Part shown: one piece after another, positions 1 to 12,514 of the stretch | How positions within the stretch are numbered: position 1 is the stretch's first letter | How the letters are laid out: each line of letters begins with the position of its first letter | Origin: Przewalskia tangutica | Lineage: Eukaryota > Streptophyta > Magnoliopsida > Solanales > Solanaceae | Assembly (NCBI GenBank): GCA_029844215.1 | Contig: CM056732.1 | Span: 24,367,501 to 24,431,500 of the forward strand | DNA length: 64,000 nt | Reading direction: 5' to 3' | Notes under the pieces: generated by a model | The model's input: the letters and a program-made list of their open reading frames with translations, nothing else | What the model was told of the DNA's origin: nothing | Database searches by the model: none | Position numbers and translations under genes: made by a program

Positions 1-3000
1 TGGATGTGATGTGCGCCACACCTATAAACAGGAGGCTGCAAGACATTTAGAAATGGTTTCTATTCTTTCATTATTTAGATCATGCAGTAAAGCTGAGCCG
101 TAAGAATTCGAGTTAACTCATGCCTGTTACTATCTCGATAAGTGTCGACTACCAAAAAGACTTTAGTTAAATATGAATCATATATGTATCCAGTAATTGG
201 GTGACTCTACCAGACGAATGATACACAAGAAGGGCAATATGATTTTGAGATAATGTAAGCTTGGGAAGTAGAATATTTGAGAATTTTAGAATGTTAGATA
301 ATCGTTGAGACCTTAGATATTCAATGCCTTCTTAAATATGATATTTGATGCTTGAGCTTGGTTGAAGTATATGGTATATGTGATGGCTGTGAGTTATGAA
401 TATTATCAAAATGCTTCTTCTTAAACCCATGCTCTGTTGATTCATGAGATTTGGTATTTACTACATGATCACATATTAGAGTAATCAAGAAATAAATGGA
501 CTGTGTATATGAAATGATAAGATTGTTGTACTGCTTAATGTTATGAAGATATGAATATGTTTTCATATGATCTAAAAGTGGTATGAAGTATATTAGTTGT
601 GATTATTCCTTGGTTTGCCTTATGTCCATATGAAATGAAAATGTGTATATGACCTAATAAAATCACTAGGCCTTCATGAATTTGGTATTTTACCTCTTTT
701 TGATACTAAGTGTGTGATATGGTAAGTGTATTTTTTTTCTAAATATTTACCAGGCTGCTGTAATATCTTGTTTATGTCCTTGTACACTAGGTGAGATCCA
801 AAGTTGATTCTATATGTTGTTTATAGGGTGTTGTGATGCTTAAGGATGAGATGATGTTCTGGCTCCCATTGTAAATGATGATTTGATATAATTAATATTT
901 GATGCTTATGTCCAAATCTTGATTTGACTGCCTTATGTTAAATAACAACAACTTAGCATCTTGGTTAAATGTATACTTGGGTGATCTAACTCCATGTTCT
1001 TACTGAGTAAAATGAATTGAGCTATATAATATCATGCTAAGTCTCAGTGTCATTAAATCCAATAATATAGTAGATATAGGATCTTGGGTGCTTAGTTTAA
1101 TATTTAACTGATTTTGAATACTTAAGATGTCACATCTAGATGACTACCTACATATTTTAAATATTTATGTCCCTCTTAATTGGCCACATGATTACCTTTT
1201 GTCTCAGCACCAAAAGCATGCCAATTCTAGCAAGAAATACTCTCCTAAGTCATTTTGTGACATAGTATGCCTGCCACTTTACTGAATAATATTACCATTG
1301 ATATCTGTATCTATTGAACTGGCTTTTGCCATGTTGAAACTATTATCTGTTTGCACCCCATGTGTAACTCAATCATATTTATGAAGTAGCAAGTATAGAC
1401 TATGATGTGGTTAATTTGTTGAGCTCTTATCTCTCAGTGCTTAGAAGTTTAGGAGTTTAGGATTGAGATGTGGTTAGGGGATTTGTCTGCATGTGTGTCT
1501 GAGTAATAAATATTAAACCCCTTGGAAGTTTAAAATGTTATCAGAATGTGTCAAGAACCATGATTAAAGCCATATCTTACCTATTACTATGTGGATGTAT
1601 TAACTTGAAATTCCAGAAATTAGCTTAATACTTATGTAGATGAGACATAAGGACTAATGTGGTTATTTGAACTTGCTTGATTGAACAACAACAAGATTAT
1701 TTTTCTCATGCCAACCTTGTTATGTTGAGTTGAATTATCTCCCTATGACTCAATGTGTTGCCTACAATTTTATGATGATGACAAGACTTAAAATAGCCAC
1801 CATGTTTGTCCAAATATCTGGAGAAGAACTCTTCAGTTTGTTTCTGATAACTTGCACCTAGTCTTATGCTACATACAAGTTTGTTTGCTGTCAACATGAT
1901 TAGGCTTAGAGATATCAAATATCCTTATTATTTAAAGGGTAAGGGGACATATATTTCTATTGAAATATTATGTGTCCATGTCATCTGCTAATAGAATACC
2001 TAAAGTGATCATATGTGCTTTGTCTTTAACCTAAAGTGGATATTTCTATATGTGCACTTTGTCTGGCCTGGTATCCTCTGGTTTTTTAGGCAATGTGGTT
2101 GTTGTTCTAAAGAAAGAAATTGCTACTGCTTCTATGTTACGTTCTGATAAATTAGCTACTGCCCAACTTCAAATCTTACCATGAGTTATTGGCTGAAGAT
2201 GTTATCACACTTTGTTGCCAGTTAAATAGGCACATATATTAGATCAGTGAGTTAATTAATATGCTTGTTTGTTTTGTCTAAACCTCTATGTGGCATAAGT
2301 CTTATTCCCTGTTTCTGAAACATTCAACAGTGGATATTTATCCTGACTATCTCTATTAAGTGGATCTAAGGCAAAGTGTTGAAACTATTCCCATTACCTG
2401 CTACCTTTGATGTTGACACTAGTACATTAAACTGTTTGTTACCGATACTTGTGAATTTTTAGTCCAACTGTGTTTTACTATGAGCCACTGGTCTAGGAGC
2501 ATAGTAAGAGGAAGACTTGCCCTATCCCCACATATATTCTGAACTAAATGATCATGTATGTGCCTTGTTGAGGCTTTGTATTGCCCCTGTAGGTCATGAC
2601 TTAGGTTTGATATAGATGTAGTTAGTCCTGGTGTCATTTAGTACAACTGTTGGGCTGCAATTTTGATGTCATTGTTGCACTTCTGTTTTCCTTGCTGGTA
2701 TACCTCAGCTAGTTAGGTTGCTATGTTGTAACATGTAATTGAAAACTGTTGCACCTTGCTATTACTGTGTCATTTTGTTGCTACATGTTGTTGCCCTCAG
2801 AGTGTGACAAATGCTGATGTAAGTTTGAGGGGCAGATTTAGATGTGAGAAGTTCTGTTGCTGTATTTAGCTTAAAACCAGTGCCATGTTGTTAGCATAAT
2901 ATTTCACTCATTACATGATTAATTGCACTAATGTGATTATTATTTTAACAATTATGATGCATATAGGACTCTAAACTAGATTCAAATAAGAACAGTGCAG

Positions 3001-3965
3001 AGTGATATATCTGTGATAGCATGATGTTTAATTTAGGTATCCTGTCATGTGTTCCTGTTTTGTCTTGGTTCAAATATTCCCTGGTATATGCAGCTTGTCA
3101 AGAAAAACAAAAAAGAGGGGCAAGAGTTGTTGATATCTTGTTAGCTGAGTTGTTAAGTTTCTCTACTTTATAAGTTGTTGCTGTGAACTGTGGCTTTCTT
3201 TATTTGTTGTTCTTACAATATTGCAATTTGGTGATACAAAATAATACACATTCTACTGTACTTTGATATCCAATTAGGATGAGTTAGCTGACACCTTATT
3301 ACTATGTATAATGCTTTGAACTACTGTGCAATTTTGAATGAGCTGATACATTTATATGAACTGCTTTGCTACATTTTGTGGGTTGTTCCTTTTGAACACA
3401 ACGGTTGTACCTAAGGCTCCCTATTGTTATCACATCTTGGGGCTTTAGTTGTACTAGAGTTGTTATACCTTACAATAACATTGGATGAGCCACTATTACA
3501 CCTTTGCTGCAACTCTTGGGCTCATTGTGGTTGCCTTTATAAGGCTGATTTGGTTGTACCTTAATCATTAATATCTTATTTTGGATATGAATTACTGTCG
3601 TATTTTGACCATTTTATGTTGGTTGCTAGTTGCTGCGGTAGAAAGAATATAACCTACTGCTATGTTCTTAAGGAACTACTACTCTTCCTCTAAGAATAAA
3701 ACAGATACTACATTATGGGAGATTATTGTTGATATGTTGAGTAATGAATGATTGAGTGTAGGTTCTATGTTATTGGTGATGATCTTAGTATGAATATGAT
3801 TGATCCATAAATAAGTTGTGATCTAGTTGTCTAGCTTAGTTCAAGTTAGTTAGGTTCCTCCCTTGTTTTTACTAAACTAGATCATTTGTTTGTTAATTCT
3901 GCTATGACAAGAATTAGATATATCACCCCCACATTCGAGGACAAATGTTTCTAAGCGGGAGAGGA
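1..3965 (+). other. Non-coding interior of element A
   Basis: AT-rich sequence with stops in all frames; the longest open stretches are under 100 codons and none resembles a retroelement domain. The only interpretable parts are the ends: positions 1-100 match the post-PBS leader of B and C, and about 3928-3965 match the pre-LTR block (CGAGGACAAATGTTTCTAAG) that B and C carry in a near-identical form. The sequence between has no similarity I can name. It could be captured genomic DNA or a fully decayed pol. Confidence 0.6.
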
Positions 3966-4156
3966 TGTAACACCTCGTAAATCCGGATAATGATTTGAGC
4001 ACATAGACGTGGGCAAGTAGACCCGAACCCCGAAAAAATTATATTGTATCTTCGTATACTAATAAGGATATTAGTATATAAAAGAATGCTATCCCGAAAT
4101 AATTTTGGATGTAACAAGTGCGACGACATAGATATATAATAATAATTGTATATCCC

Positions 4157-5462
4157 TGTTGAGTGTATTTTATACACTCTTTTGAGTCCTTTTTAGTTGA
4201 TATTTTACTCTTTTATTTTGCGTTTAGTATAGTGTTAGGTATGTTTTTCTTTCATTTGTGTCACAGCGGTCATAAAGGAGAAGATACCATTTTTGAGGAT
4301 GAAATGAGCTTAATTGAGGATGAAAATTGCACAAACACAACCCAAGGAATGAAGCCTAAGAAGTGTCAAGAAGAACAGAAGAAATCTGGCACATTCCGGA
4401 GAGAAATTAAAGAGGCACCGCGGTGCCATGGAACCGCGGTCAACAAGAATTAGCGTCGCAGCGTAAAATTTTCTGAAAGTCTTAAACTGAATCACTGTCG
4501 AAGGAACCGCGGTGCCGACGCGTATTTTTCAGGTTTCTTGGGGCGAATTGGACAGGGTTTTTATGGTCCAAAAGACAACTTTTCCCAGCTATAAAATCCC
4601 TAAACCCTACTCATTATGATGTACCATATACCATAACCTAAAATCATTCTTTGGGAGGCAAGAATGAGGCAAGACAATTGGAGACTCTTGTTCAAGTTCT
4701 TTTTCTTTCCTATACTTTATTTTAGTTTATGTTGGATTGTAATATAATTCTTGACTTGAAAATGTTTAGGAGCTAAATACTTTAATAGGGTTTCCATCGA
4801 ATCTTCTTGAAGCTCTTTCATATAGTTAATGCATTGATTATTGATTTCTTCTTCATCATGTTAAGATCTATTCAATAGTGTTATGATTGCTTGATAATTA
4901 ACTAGCTACTAATTGTCATCACTTATATGATTTCGAATCAAACGTCTGAAAGATGATATTTGAATATGCTGTAATTGTCTAGACATAGATTAAAATCGTG
5001 GACGAAAGTACCCCGATACTTGTGTAGTATTTAAAGGTTATTGATCTTAATCTTCCTGTGTGGTAAAACTTATCATAGAAATATAGAAGTTTTCTACACT
5101 AGGTTGAGCTCTTGTATGTCCTAACCGGAATATAATGACAGATTAGTTAACCTGCTATCTTAATAAGAAGAAGAATCATTAGCATTGCATTAACACGTGA
5201 AATAGTGGATAGTTGAGAAGATTGGAACCTATTTCCTTCATGTTATAAACCCAAAGTATTATAATTTTTAGTTTATTTCCTGCAGTTAGTCATAATTCGT
5301 AGTTATAATTCTCAAACTAAAGAACGTCAACCAAATAGATATCATATAATAGATATTCGGTACTTAATAAACCAGTCTCTGTGGACGATAAACTCGATCT
5401 TACAGATCTTTATTACTTGAAAGGTACGTACACTTGCGTAAGCACTTAGAAATATCGCAACA
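4157..5462 (+). repeat. 5' LTR of element G
   Basis: 1306 bp, TGTTG...CAACA. A 19-nt inverted repeat (GAGTGTAT, TTT, ATACACTC) occupies 4161-4179. Three ACCGCGGT palindromes start at 4417, 4433 and 4506, and a TATAAAA box is at 4590-4596. The 3' LTR of the same element is 91 bp longer because of a block carrying three further palindromes. Confidence 0.88.
4417..4596 (+). promoter_or_regulatory. Palindrome cluster and TATA box in the 5' LTR of G
   Basis: ACCGCGGT occurs at 4417-4424, 4433-4440 and 4506-4513; TATAAAA is at 4590-4596. The position fits U3 enhancer plus core promoter. Each palindrome contains the CGCG box (A/C/G)CGCG(G/T/C) known as the CAMTA binding site; binding here is inference. 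Confidence 0.6.
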
Positions 5463-5468
5463 AGTTTT

Positions 5469-5486
5469 TGGCGCCGTTGCCAGGGA
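5469..5486 (+). other. Primer-binding site of element G (tRNA-Asp)
   Basis: TGGCGCCGTTGCCAGGGA follows the 5' LTR by 6 bp and is complementary to a tRNA-Asp 3' end with one mismatch relative to the copy in element D (53230-53247). Confidence 0.85.
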
Positions 5487-5622
5487 CTGGCGTATTGTTA
5501 ATATCGATTTATCTATTCTTATTTATAATTTGGTCTTTATTTTCAGTTTTTTTAATATTTTGCTTTAGTATTGTTTGTCGTGATCTGTTTACTGTTTTTG
5601 ATTAGTCTCAGGAACTTAATTT

Positions 5623-7060
5623 ATGCGAAGTAGGAGATGAGCTGACATTTCTATCCCTCTGAACCCTGATATTGAGAGATTGTGCAGACAAAATAGGAAA
5701 GAGAAAAGAGCAGCTAATTTGTTAGCAATGGGAGATCAACAAAATAATAATTTGGTAAATGATGAGTTACCGTCTGTCATAAGACAAGTCCCTGCAGAAA
5801 GAAGATTGGGGGACTATGTGATGCCAAATATTACAGGGGTGCAGACTTGCATCAGACTTCCAGCTGTTGAAGCCAATAATTTTGAGATCAAACCAGCAAT
5901 ATTGTACATGGTTCAAAGCTCAGTTCAGTTTGGGGGATTACCGTCTGAAGATCCTCATTTGCATCTAGCAAATTTTCTGGAGTTGTGTGCAACGTTTAAA
6001 TATAATTGTGTTACTGATGATGTCATTCAGTTGAGACTCTTCCCATTCTCACTCAGTAATAGAGCAAAGTGCTGGCTGAACTCATTACAGACGAACTCCA
6101 TCACTACATGACAAGACTTAGCCCAGAAGTTTCTTGCCAAGTTCTTCCCCCCAGCTAAGGCAGCAAAACTCAGAGATGAGTTGAATAACTTTTATCAGCT
6201 GGAGGGAGAACCATTTATGATGAATGGGAGAGGTTTAAAGACTTGCATAGAAAGTGCCCACATCATGAGATTGAGAAGTAGATGCTAGTCCACATATTTT
6301 ACAATGGGCTGTGTGGTACAACTCGTACCATCATTGATGTTGCAGCAGGAGGTACGTTCATGAGAAAGAGTACCAATGAGGCACATGATTTGCTAGATGA
6401 TATGACCACAAACAACCATCAGGGGGCCGATGAGAGAGCAATGAACAGTAGGAAAGTGGTTGGGGTTTATGAGCTAGATGCTATCACTAGATTGACTGCG
6501 CAGGTAGCCACTTTGACAAAGCAGGTGTAACAGAGAACCATGGCAGTTAAAGCGGTTCAGACACCAGTGGGTTGTGAGATCTGTGGGGGTCCCCATACTT
6601 TTGATAAATGCACAGCAGTGGACCCAAATAATGTGCCCATGGAGCAAGTTCAAGCAGTGGGGAATTTTCAGAGATCCTACAACAACCCTTACTCCAATAC
6701 GTACAATCAGGGGTGGAGAAATCACCCGATTTTTTCTTGGAAGAATGAACAAGGCCAGCAAGCACAGTTTCAGGGCCAACACCAGAACTAACAGCCACAA
6801 GAGAAGCCTGATGAGCTAAAAGCAGCACTGCTAACACTCACAAATTCGCAGACACAGTTCATGACAGAAACTAGGTCATCTATCCGAAATTTGGAGGCAC
6901 AGGTTGGACAGCTGACGAGCATGCTGAATAATAGAAAACAAGAAAACCTTCACAGTGATACTATGTTGAATCCAAGGGAGCGGTGTCATGAAATAAGCTT
7001 GAGGAGTGGAAAACAGTTAGAACAGGTTGCACCTAAATCAGTGGCTGAAAAAAAAAAGAG
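5623..7060 (+). pseudogene. Athila-type gag of element G, broken
   Basis: Encodes the structural capsid and nucleocapsid region. The likely start ATG at 5623 is followed by an in-frame TGA at codon 6, and another TGA interrupts the capsid domain at 6110. The capsid signature NNFEIKPAI is near 5876, followed by the conserved ANFLELC and LFPFSL segments. The nucleocapsid part around 6570-6612 has a compact knuckle, CEICGGPHTFDKC, with three rather than the usual four residues between the second Cys and the His. The same spacing occurs in element D, so it is a family trait. Frameshifts follow near 6790. The order and motifs match element D closely. It cannot make a full Gag as it stands. Confidence 0.8.
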
Positions 7061-8029
7061 TTGGAGAAAGCAGCTGAGGCAGAGAAGGAGGAGGTTACTG
7101 ATGACCGTCCTATTTTAGAGAAGGCTCCACCTGCAATGATGAGGGAGTTTATTGACAAAATTCCTTACCCTCAAAGACTGCAAAAGAAGTCCTTAGACAA
7201 GCAATTTTCCAATTTTTTAGAGTTCTTCAAAAAGCTTCATATCAATCTCCAATCATTGAAGCTTTGGAGCAGATGCCAGCTTATATGAAATTCATGAAAG
7301 ACATCCTGTTTAAGAAGAGAAAACTGACGGACTATGAGAAAATAGCACTGATAGGGGAGTGCAGTGCTATCTTGCAGAAGAGACTTCTCCCTAAGTTGAA
7401 ATATCCAGGGAGTTTCACCCTACCTTGCACCATAGGGAATGTGACATGCAAGCCTTGTGTGACTTGGGGGAAAGTGTCAACCTAATGCCCCTCTCTGTGT
7501 TCAAAAGGCTTGGTTTGGGGGAATCAAGGCCAACCACAGTCACTCTGCAGCTAGCTGATCGTTCAGCTGTGCATCCCCAGGGAACTATTGAAGATGTATT
7601 GGTACAAGTGGGTAAATTCATCCTTCCTGCTGATTTCCTCATTTTAGACATGGATGAAGGTGAAAATATGTCCATGATCCTTGGGAGACCATTTCTAGCC
7701 ACATGGAGAGCCCTCATTGATGTTGAAAAGGGGGAGTTAAAGCTCAGAGTCTAAGGTGAAGAAATGGTATTCAAGGTTTTCAAGCAGCCCACTGAACCTC
7801 AAGTCGATGCTAGATGCTTTGTTGTTGGTGTAGTTGATAAAAAGGCTCCTCATGAAAGTTCTAAGGGTACTGATGCCCTTGATGGTAAGAATTTTGCACC
7901 CGTAAATGATGTGGTGGATGAGAACAAGGGAATGAACCCTCCTGAAATGAGCCCCGTGAAAAAGAAAAGGAGAAGGAGGAAGAAAATAGTGCTAAAGTGG
8001 ATATGTGGAGGGGACACTCTAGCCCCTTG
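7061..8029 (+). pseudogene. Athila-type protease region of element G, broken
   Basis: A retropepsin-like aspartic protease region that would process Gag. The active-site segment reads LCDLGESVNLMPLSVF (about 7448-7500), where element D has DLGAS; the catalytic Asp is kept. The flap and core segment with ILGRPFLATWRALIDVE follows near 7678-7730. Frame changes occur near 7260 and 7420, and a TAA at 7752-7754 cuts the C-terminal tail, which continues open to 8029. The basic KKKRRRRKK tail just before the end resembles the tail of D. No reverse transcriptase follows. Confidence 0.75.
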
Positions 8030-9538
8030 ATTAGTAAGTAACCTGTGTCCGGCTAAAAGACGTTAAAGACATCGCTACTTGAGAGGCAACCCAATATTTT
8101 TAATTATGTTATTTAAATTTTGTTTTAGTTTGTTTTATTTTATCTTGAACAGTCTCACGGTCTGGTATGTTAGTGTTTTTGGATGACAGATAAAGGCAGG
8201 GACTCACTCGAAAGGGCAAAGGCTTCACAATGCAGAAAACTAGAGGACACTGGAATTTTTCCGGAAATAGCATCGCGGTGCATGGTCAAGGGATCGCGGT
8301 TCCTCCTTCGACAACGTGCACAGTAATTTGTCCTTCATCCCAAACCTCCGTTATAACCGCTGTGTTGTGTCAGTAAGTTGTCCATTTATTTTTTTAGTCT
8401 TCACACATTGGGGGCAATGTGTCGATTAAGTTTTGGGGGTGTCTTATTTTGTCTTATTGTTTTTTAGTCTTTTTGATTTGTCTTTGTGTTGTTTTATGTG
8501 TTTTTGAGTCATAATATTTTTTTTATGGATCATGCATGTTGTAGTTGCTAACGATATTGAGTGGATAAAGTGGAATAATGTAATGGAATTAAAAGCAAAA
8601 ATATGTGTGCTTAAGTTAGATATGTCAAAGATTCATGACATCTAATTATTTGGGATATATGTGCTTAGCCTATGTGTGTCAGTTATGGAAAGAAAGGTTG
8701 AGAAATGCCTAGAAAATCTGTTTGCTTGTTATTTGAGGCAAAATAGTTAAGATGTACATGTTTAGGGAGATGATTCAGGCATTTCTTTGATAGCCCTTCT
8801 GACCATTCATTACCTATCCTGACATAAATTGTATCATTAGTCAACCCCTTTTGAGCCTAAAATAAGATCTTTCTTGATACCCTATGATTCCCGGTTTGTG
8901 CCATAAGTAATAATTGAAAGTTAGTGGGATGAAAAGTGTTGAAAAAAGAAACAAGAAGAGAGTGAAAATTTGATGCACCCCAATGTAAAATTTTCAAAAG
9001 CCTAAGTTTTAGGGTGCTTGTTATTTATAATGTATATCATTCTCTCAAAAGAAAAGAAGGGAAAAATAGGTATGAGACTAAAAAAAGTCAAAAAGAAGGA
9101 AAAATGAGTTGAATGAAAAATGCTTATGGTACGTAATTTGAGCCTAAATGCCAACTTTTACCTACCCCTGCCCAAGCCTACATTACAACCCTTGAAAGTC
9201 CTGAAGATCCTAATGTGTATGTCTATGATTAATGGAGAATAGCAAGTAAACAGGTCTATAACATTTTGGAAAAGATGGAATGAAATTGACACGCATAGGT
9301 TAGGTGCTTGTATTCCAGTGACTATGATCTAATTGAATTTGCGAAATATCCAACTTGAAATTCTAAATTACTGAATATTCATGCTATGTATGTTCTAACA
9401 TATTATCTCAACTTTCATCCATGATTTTAAAGAAGCATTTCTATAACTACTTGATCTATTTCATTAAATCTTTTAATTTATTTTGTTTTTGTTTAGTGCT
9501 TTACTCGAGGGCGAGTAAAGTGTTAGTTTGGGGGTGTT
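8030..9538 (+). other. 3' non-coding region and polypurine tract of element G
   Basis: No ORF of note. In order it holds a block conserved in D and E (about 8046-8092, ending GAGGCAACCCAA), a pair of ATCGCGGT motifs starting at 8272 and 8293 (21 bp apart), a hairpin (CACACATTG, 4-nt loop, CAATGTGT) at 8402-8422 followed by a PPT-like stretch at 8426-8442, a decayed second PPT-like stretch at 9002-9016, and a perfect 9-bp-stem hairpin at 9499-9520. The actual PPT, AGTTTGGGGGTGTT, is at 9525-9538. Confidence 0.7.
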
Positions 9539-10935
9539 TGTTGAGTGTATTTTATACACTCTTTTGAGTCCTTTTTAGTTAGTATTTTACTCTTTTATTT
9601 TGCGTTTAGTATAGTGTTAGGTGTGTTTTTCTTTCGTTTGTGTCACATCAGTCATAAAGGAGAAAATACCACTTTTGAGGATGAAATGAGCTTAATTGAG
9701 GATGAATTGCACAAGCACAACCCAATGAATGAAGTCTACGAAGTGCCAAGAAGAACAGAAGAAATCTGGCACATTCCAGACAGAAATTAGAGAGGCACCG
9801 CGGTGCCATGGAACCACGGTCAACAAGAATTAGCGTCGCGACGTAAAATTTTCAGAAAGTCAGAAACTGAATCACCATCGAAGGAACCGCGGTGTATGAC
9901 ATAGGAACCGCGGTGCCTCCATTCCAGTAACCTCCAGTGATTTCGAAGCCATTTAGCACCGCGGTGCTTGTCAGAGGAACCGCGGTGTCGAGCGTATTTT
10001 TCAGGTTTCGTGGGCCGAATTGGATAGGGTTTTTATGGTCTGAAAGACAACTTTTTCCAGCTATAAAATCCCTAAACCCTGCTCATTATGATGGACCATA
10101 TACCATAACCTAAAATCATTCTTTGGGAGGCAAGAAGGAGGCAAGACAATTGAAGACTCTTGTTCAAGTTCTTTTTCTTTCCTTTACTTTATTTCGGTTT
10201 ATGTTGGATTGTAATATAGTTCTTGACATTACAATGTTTAGGAGCTAAATACTTTAGTAGGGTTTCTATCGAATCTTCTTGAAACTCTTTCATATAGTTA
10301 ATGCATTGATTATTGATTTCTTCTTCATCATATTAAGATTTATTCAATAGTGTTATGATGCTTGATAATTAACTAGCACTAATTGTCATCACTTATATGA
10401 TTTCGAATCGAAATTCTGAAAGGTGAGATTTGAATATGCTGTAATTGTCTAGACATAGGTTAAAATTGTGGACGAAAGTACCCCGATACTTGTGTAGTAT
10501 TTAAAGGTTATTGTTCTTAATCCTCCAGTGTGGTAAAACTTATCATAGAAATATAGAAGGTTTCTGCACTAGGTTGAGCTCTTGTATGTCCTAACCGGAA
10601 TATAATGACAGATTAGTTAACATGCTATCTTAATAAGAAGAAGAATCATTAGCATTGCATTAACACGTGAAAGAGTGGATAGTTGAGAAGATTGGAACCC
10701 TATTTCCTTCATAACTGTTATAAACCCAAAGTATTATATTCTTTAGTTTATTTCCTGTAATTAGTCATAATTCGTAGTTATAATTTTCAAACTAAAGAAC
10801 GTCAACCATAGATACCATAAAATAGATATTTGGTACTTAATAAACCAGTCTCTGTGGACGATAAACTCGGTCTTACAGTTATTTATTACTTGAACGATAC
10901 GTACACTTGCGTAAGCACTTAGAAATATCGCAACA
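9539..10935 (+). repeat. 3' LTR of element G
   Basis: 1397 bp. ACCGCGGT motifs start at 9797, 9886, 9907, 9958 and 9979, with a mutated one (ACCACGGT) at 9813. TATAAAA is at 10062-10068. Compared with the 5' LTR it carries an extra block, about 9894-9987, bounded by the repeated word GGAACCGCGGTG; deletion of that block from the 5' copy by recombination between the repeats is the simplest explanation. Confidence 0.88.
9797..10068 (+). promoter_or_regulatory. Six-motif palindrome cluster and TATA box in the 3' LTR of G
   Basis: The motifs fall in three pairs with start-to-start spacings of 16, 21 and 21 bp. The last motif lies 76 bp before the TATA box at 10062-10068. Confidence 0.6.
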
Positions 10936-12413
10936 ATTCCCAAAAGAGGCTACGAACTAGTGTTATATTATAAGAATTATGACATTGTGTAAAAGAATGT
11001 TTTATAAGTCGTCAGGACTTAAGTGAATTGGGATCAAGTATTAATTTGTGTGTATAATTAATTAATTGTGGGATCAATTAGTTATATTTGGGAATTAGGC
11101 CAAGTGGGACATTACATGTACTCTTATAAGGCACTGTGGGGGTGAATACGCTTAAAACTGGACGACCGGTGTCAACTTCACAATTCACCGTCTCTGTGAT
11201 TAAGAGACCTTATCTCTTCAATTATTTTCCATTATGTCATCTCCTCAAATCTCTGTAAATCCTTTCCCTAAAGGAAGAGATTAAACACCCCGAAATCAAA
11301 GGGAGTAATCCCAAGCGATAACCCACTAGAATCTCAACCGAAATTGGGATTTTCTTTCTGCAGATTCTTGATCAAATAAGAAGAGAGAATACAAAGTATT
11401 CTAAACCATAATTCCAGTAAACCAAAGCCCTAATACAAGCTTGAATACTCAGAAACCAAGCAATGCCCTAAATTTCGAAGAAGTTAAGTTCAAACCGATT
11501 TTTGGACTCTTGGGTATGCTCGTCAGAATCCGGTACCAGTGAAGGGTATCTGGTAATGCAGGTCGCAGCCTAAAAGAGGAAATCCTTATCATTCCTAAGT
11601 TTCATATCAGTTATAAGGTTTGATTCGTGTCACTAGTTCTAAGAGGGTTACCGAAAATGCTAAAATATGGGATTGGGTATTTTTGGGACTATCCGTGTGA
11701 AATTGGGGATTATATGTGAAATTTCTGAGTTGTGTTGCGTGTTGTAGCAGTAAAAGAAAGATTATAAATTTTGGGTATTGTGCTACATATATATATAGGT
11801 TTCTACAAAGAAGAAACATATGTTCTACGCATATAAGATATTCGATAGAATGCCCCATTAAAATCTAATTATTAGTATATTAATTTGTGTGTGATCTAAA
11901 TCATTCATAGGGTGTGGACACTCATTCATAGAGCTTGCAAGAATCCGTGGAACTTAGATTAATTCGACAACAAGGTATGTGAAGGCACTTCGTTCCTTTC
12001 TTTTGGCATAATTCTGAGTACAGAATGTAATCGTCATGTTACTCCATAACTTACTCTACTATTAGTAGTTAAGGATATTCATATTATTGAAATATATGCT
12101 AAATACATGTCTAAGTATGATTCTAAGTCATAAGTAAGGCGATATGGGAAAATACGTTAATGTTTTCAATGTGAAGTAAAGGTGTAAAAGGGTGTTGTGT
12201 CACTCAGGGTATTCGGTTGTTATTCATGCATATTCATTTGCATTGCATTCATATAATACCCTGTACCTCAAAGGAACTATATGCTATACTATATATATAT
12301 ATGGAAAATGGGAAAAAGGGAAAGGCGTTATATACGCACATCACTTGCAGCTGGTACAGACTATCACAAAAGAGCCCTAAGAGGCAAAAATGATGTGATG
12401 CCCACAGAGGCGA

Positions 12414-12479
12414 TTGGGACGGGTTGCACGTTCCGCAACACTAACATATATTGGGACGGGCCGCACGATCCGCAACACT

Positions 12480-12510
<31 letters not shown>
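12414..12510 (+). repeat. 37-bp tandem duplication and TA microsatellite in the LTR of A
   Basis: Two copies of a 37-bp unit (12414-12450 and 12451-12487) beginning TTGGGACGGG and containing CCGCAACACTAACATAT run straight into an AT dinucleotide tract ending at 12510. Confidence 0.8.

Positions 12511-12514
<4 letters not shown>

Larger units (their letters stand above)
4157..10935 (+). mobile_element. Element G: Athila-like gag-protease element (non-autonomous)
   Basis: LTRs at 4157-5462 and 9539-10935 begin TGTTG and end CAACA and are highly similar. The PBS matches the 3' end of tRNA-Asp (TGGCGCCGTTGCC), the usual Athila primer site. The interior codes for a gag with a zinc-knuckle-like motif and a retropepsin-like domain, both broken by stops, and then has about 1.5 kb of non-coding sequence. 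There is no reverse transcriptase, RNase H or integrase, and no obvious gap where they were removed. Element D at 51.8 kb has the same gag-protease-only layout, which argues for a family that moves in this reduced form (TR-GAG type). It is nested in the 3' LTR of element A. Confidence 0.85.
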
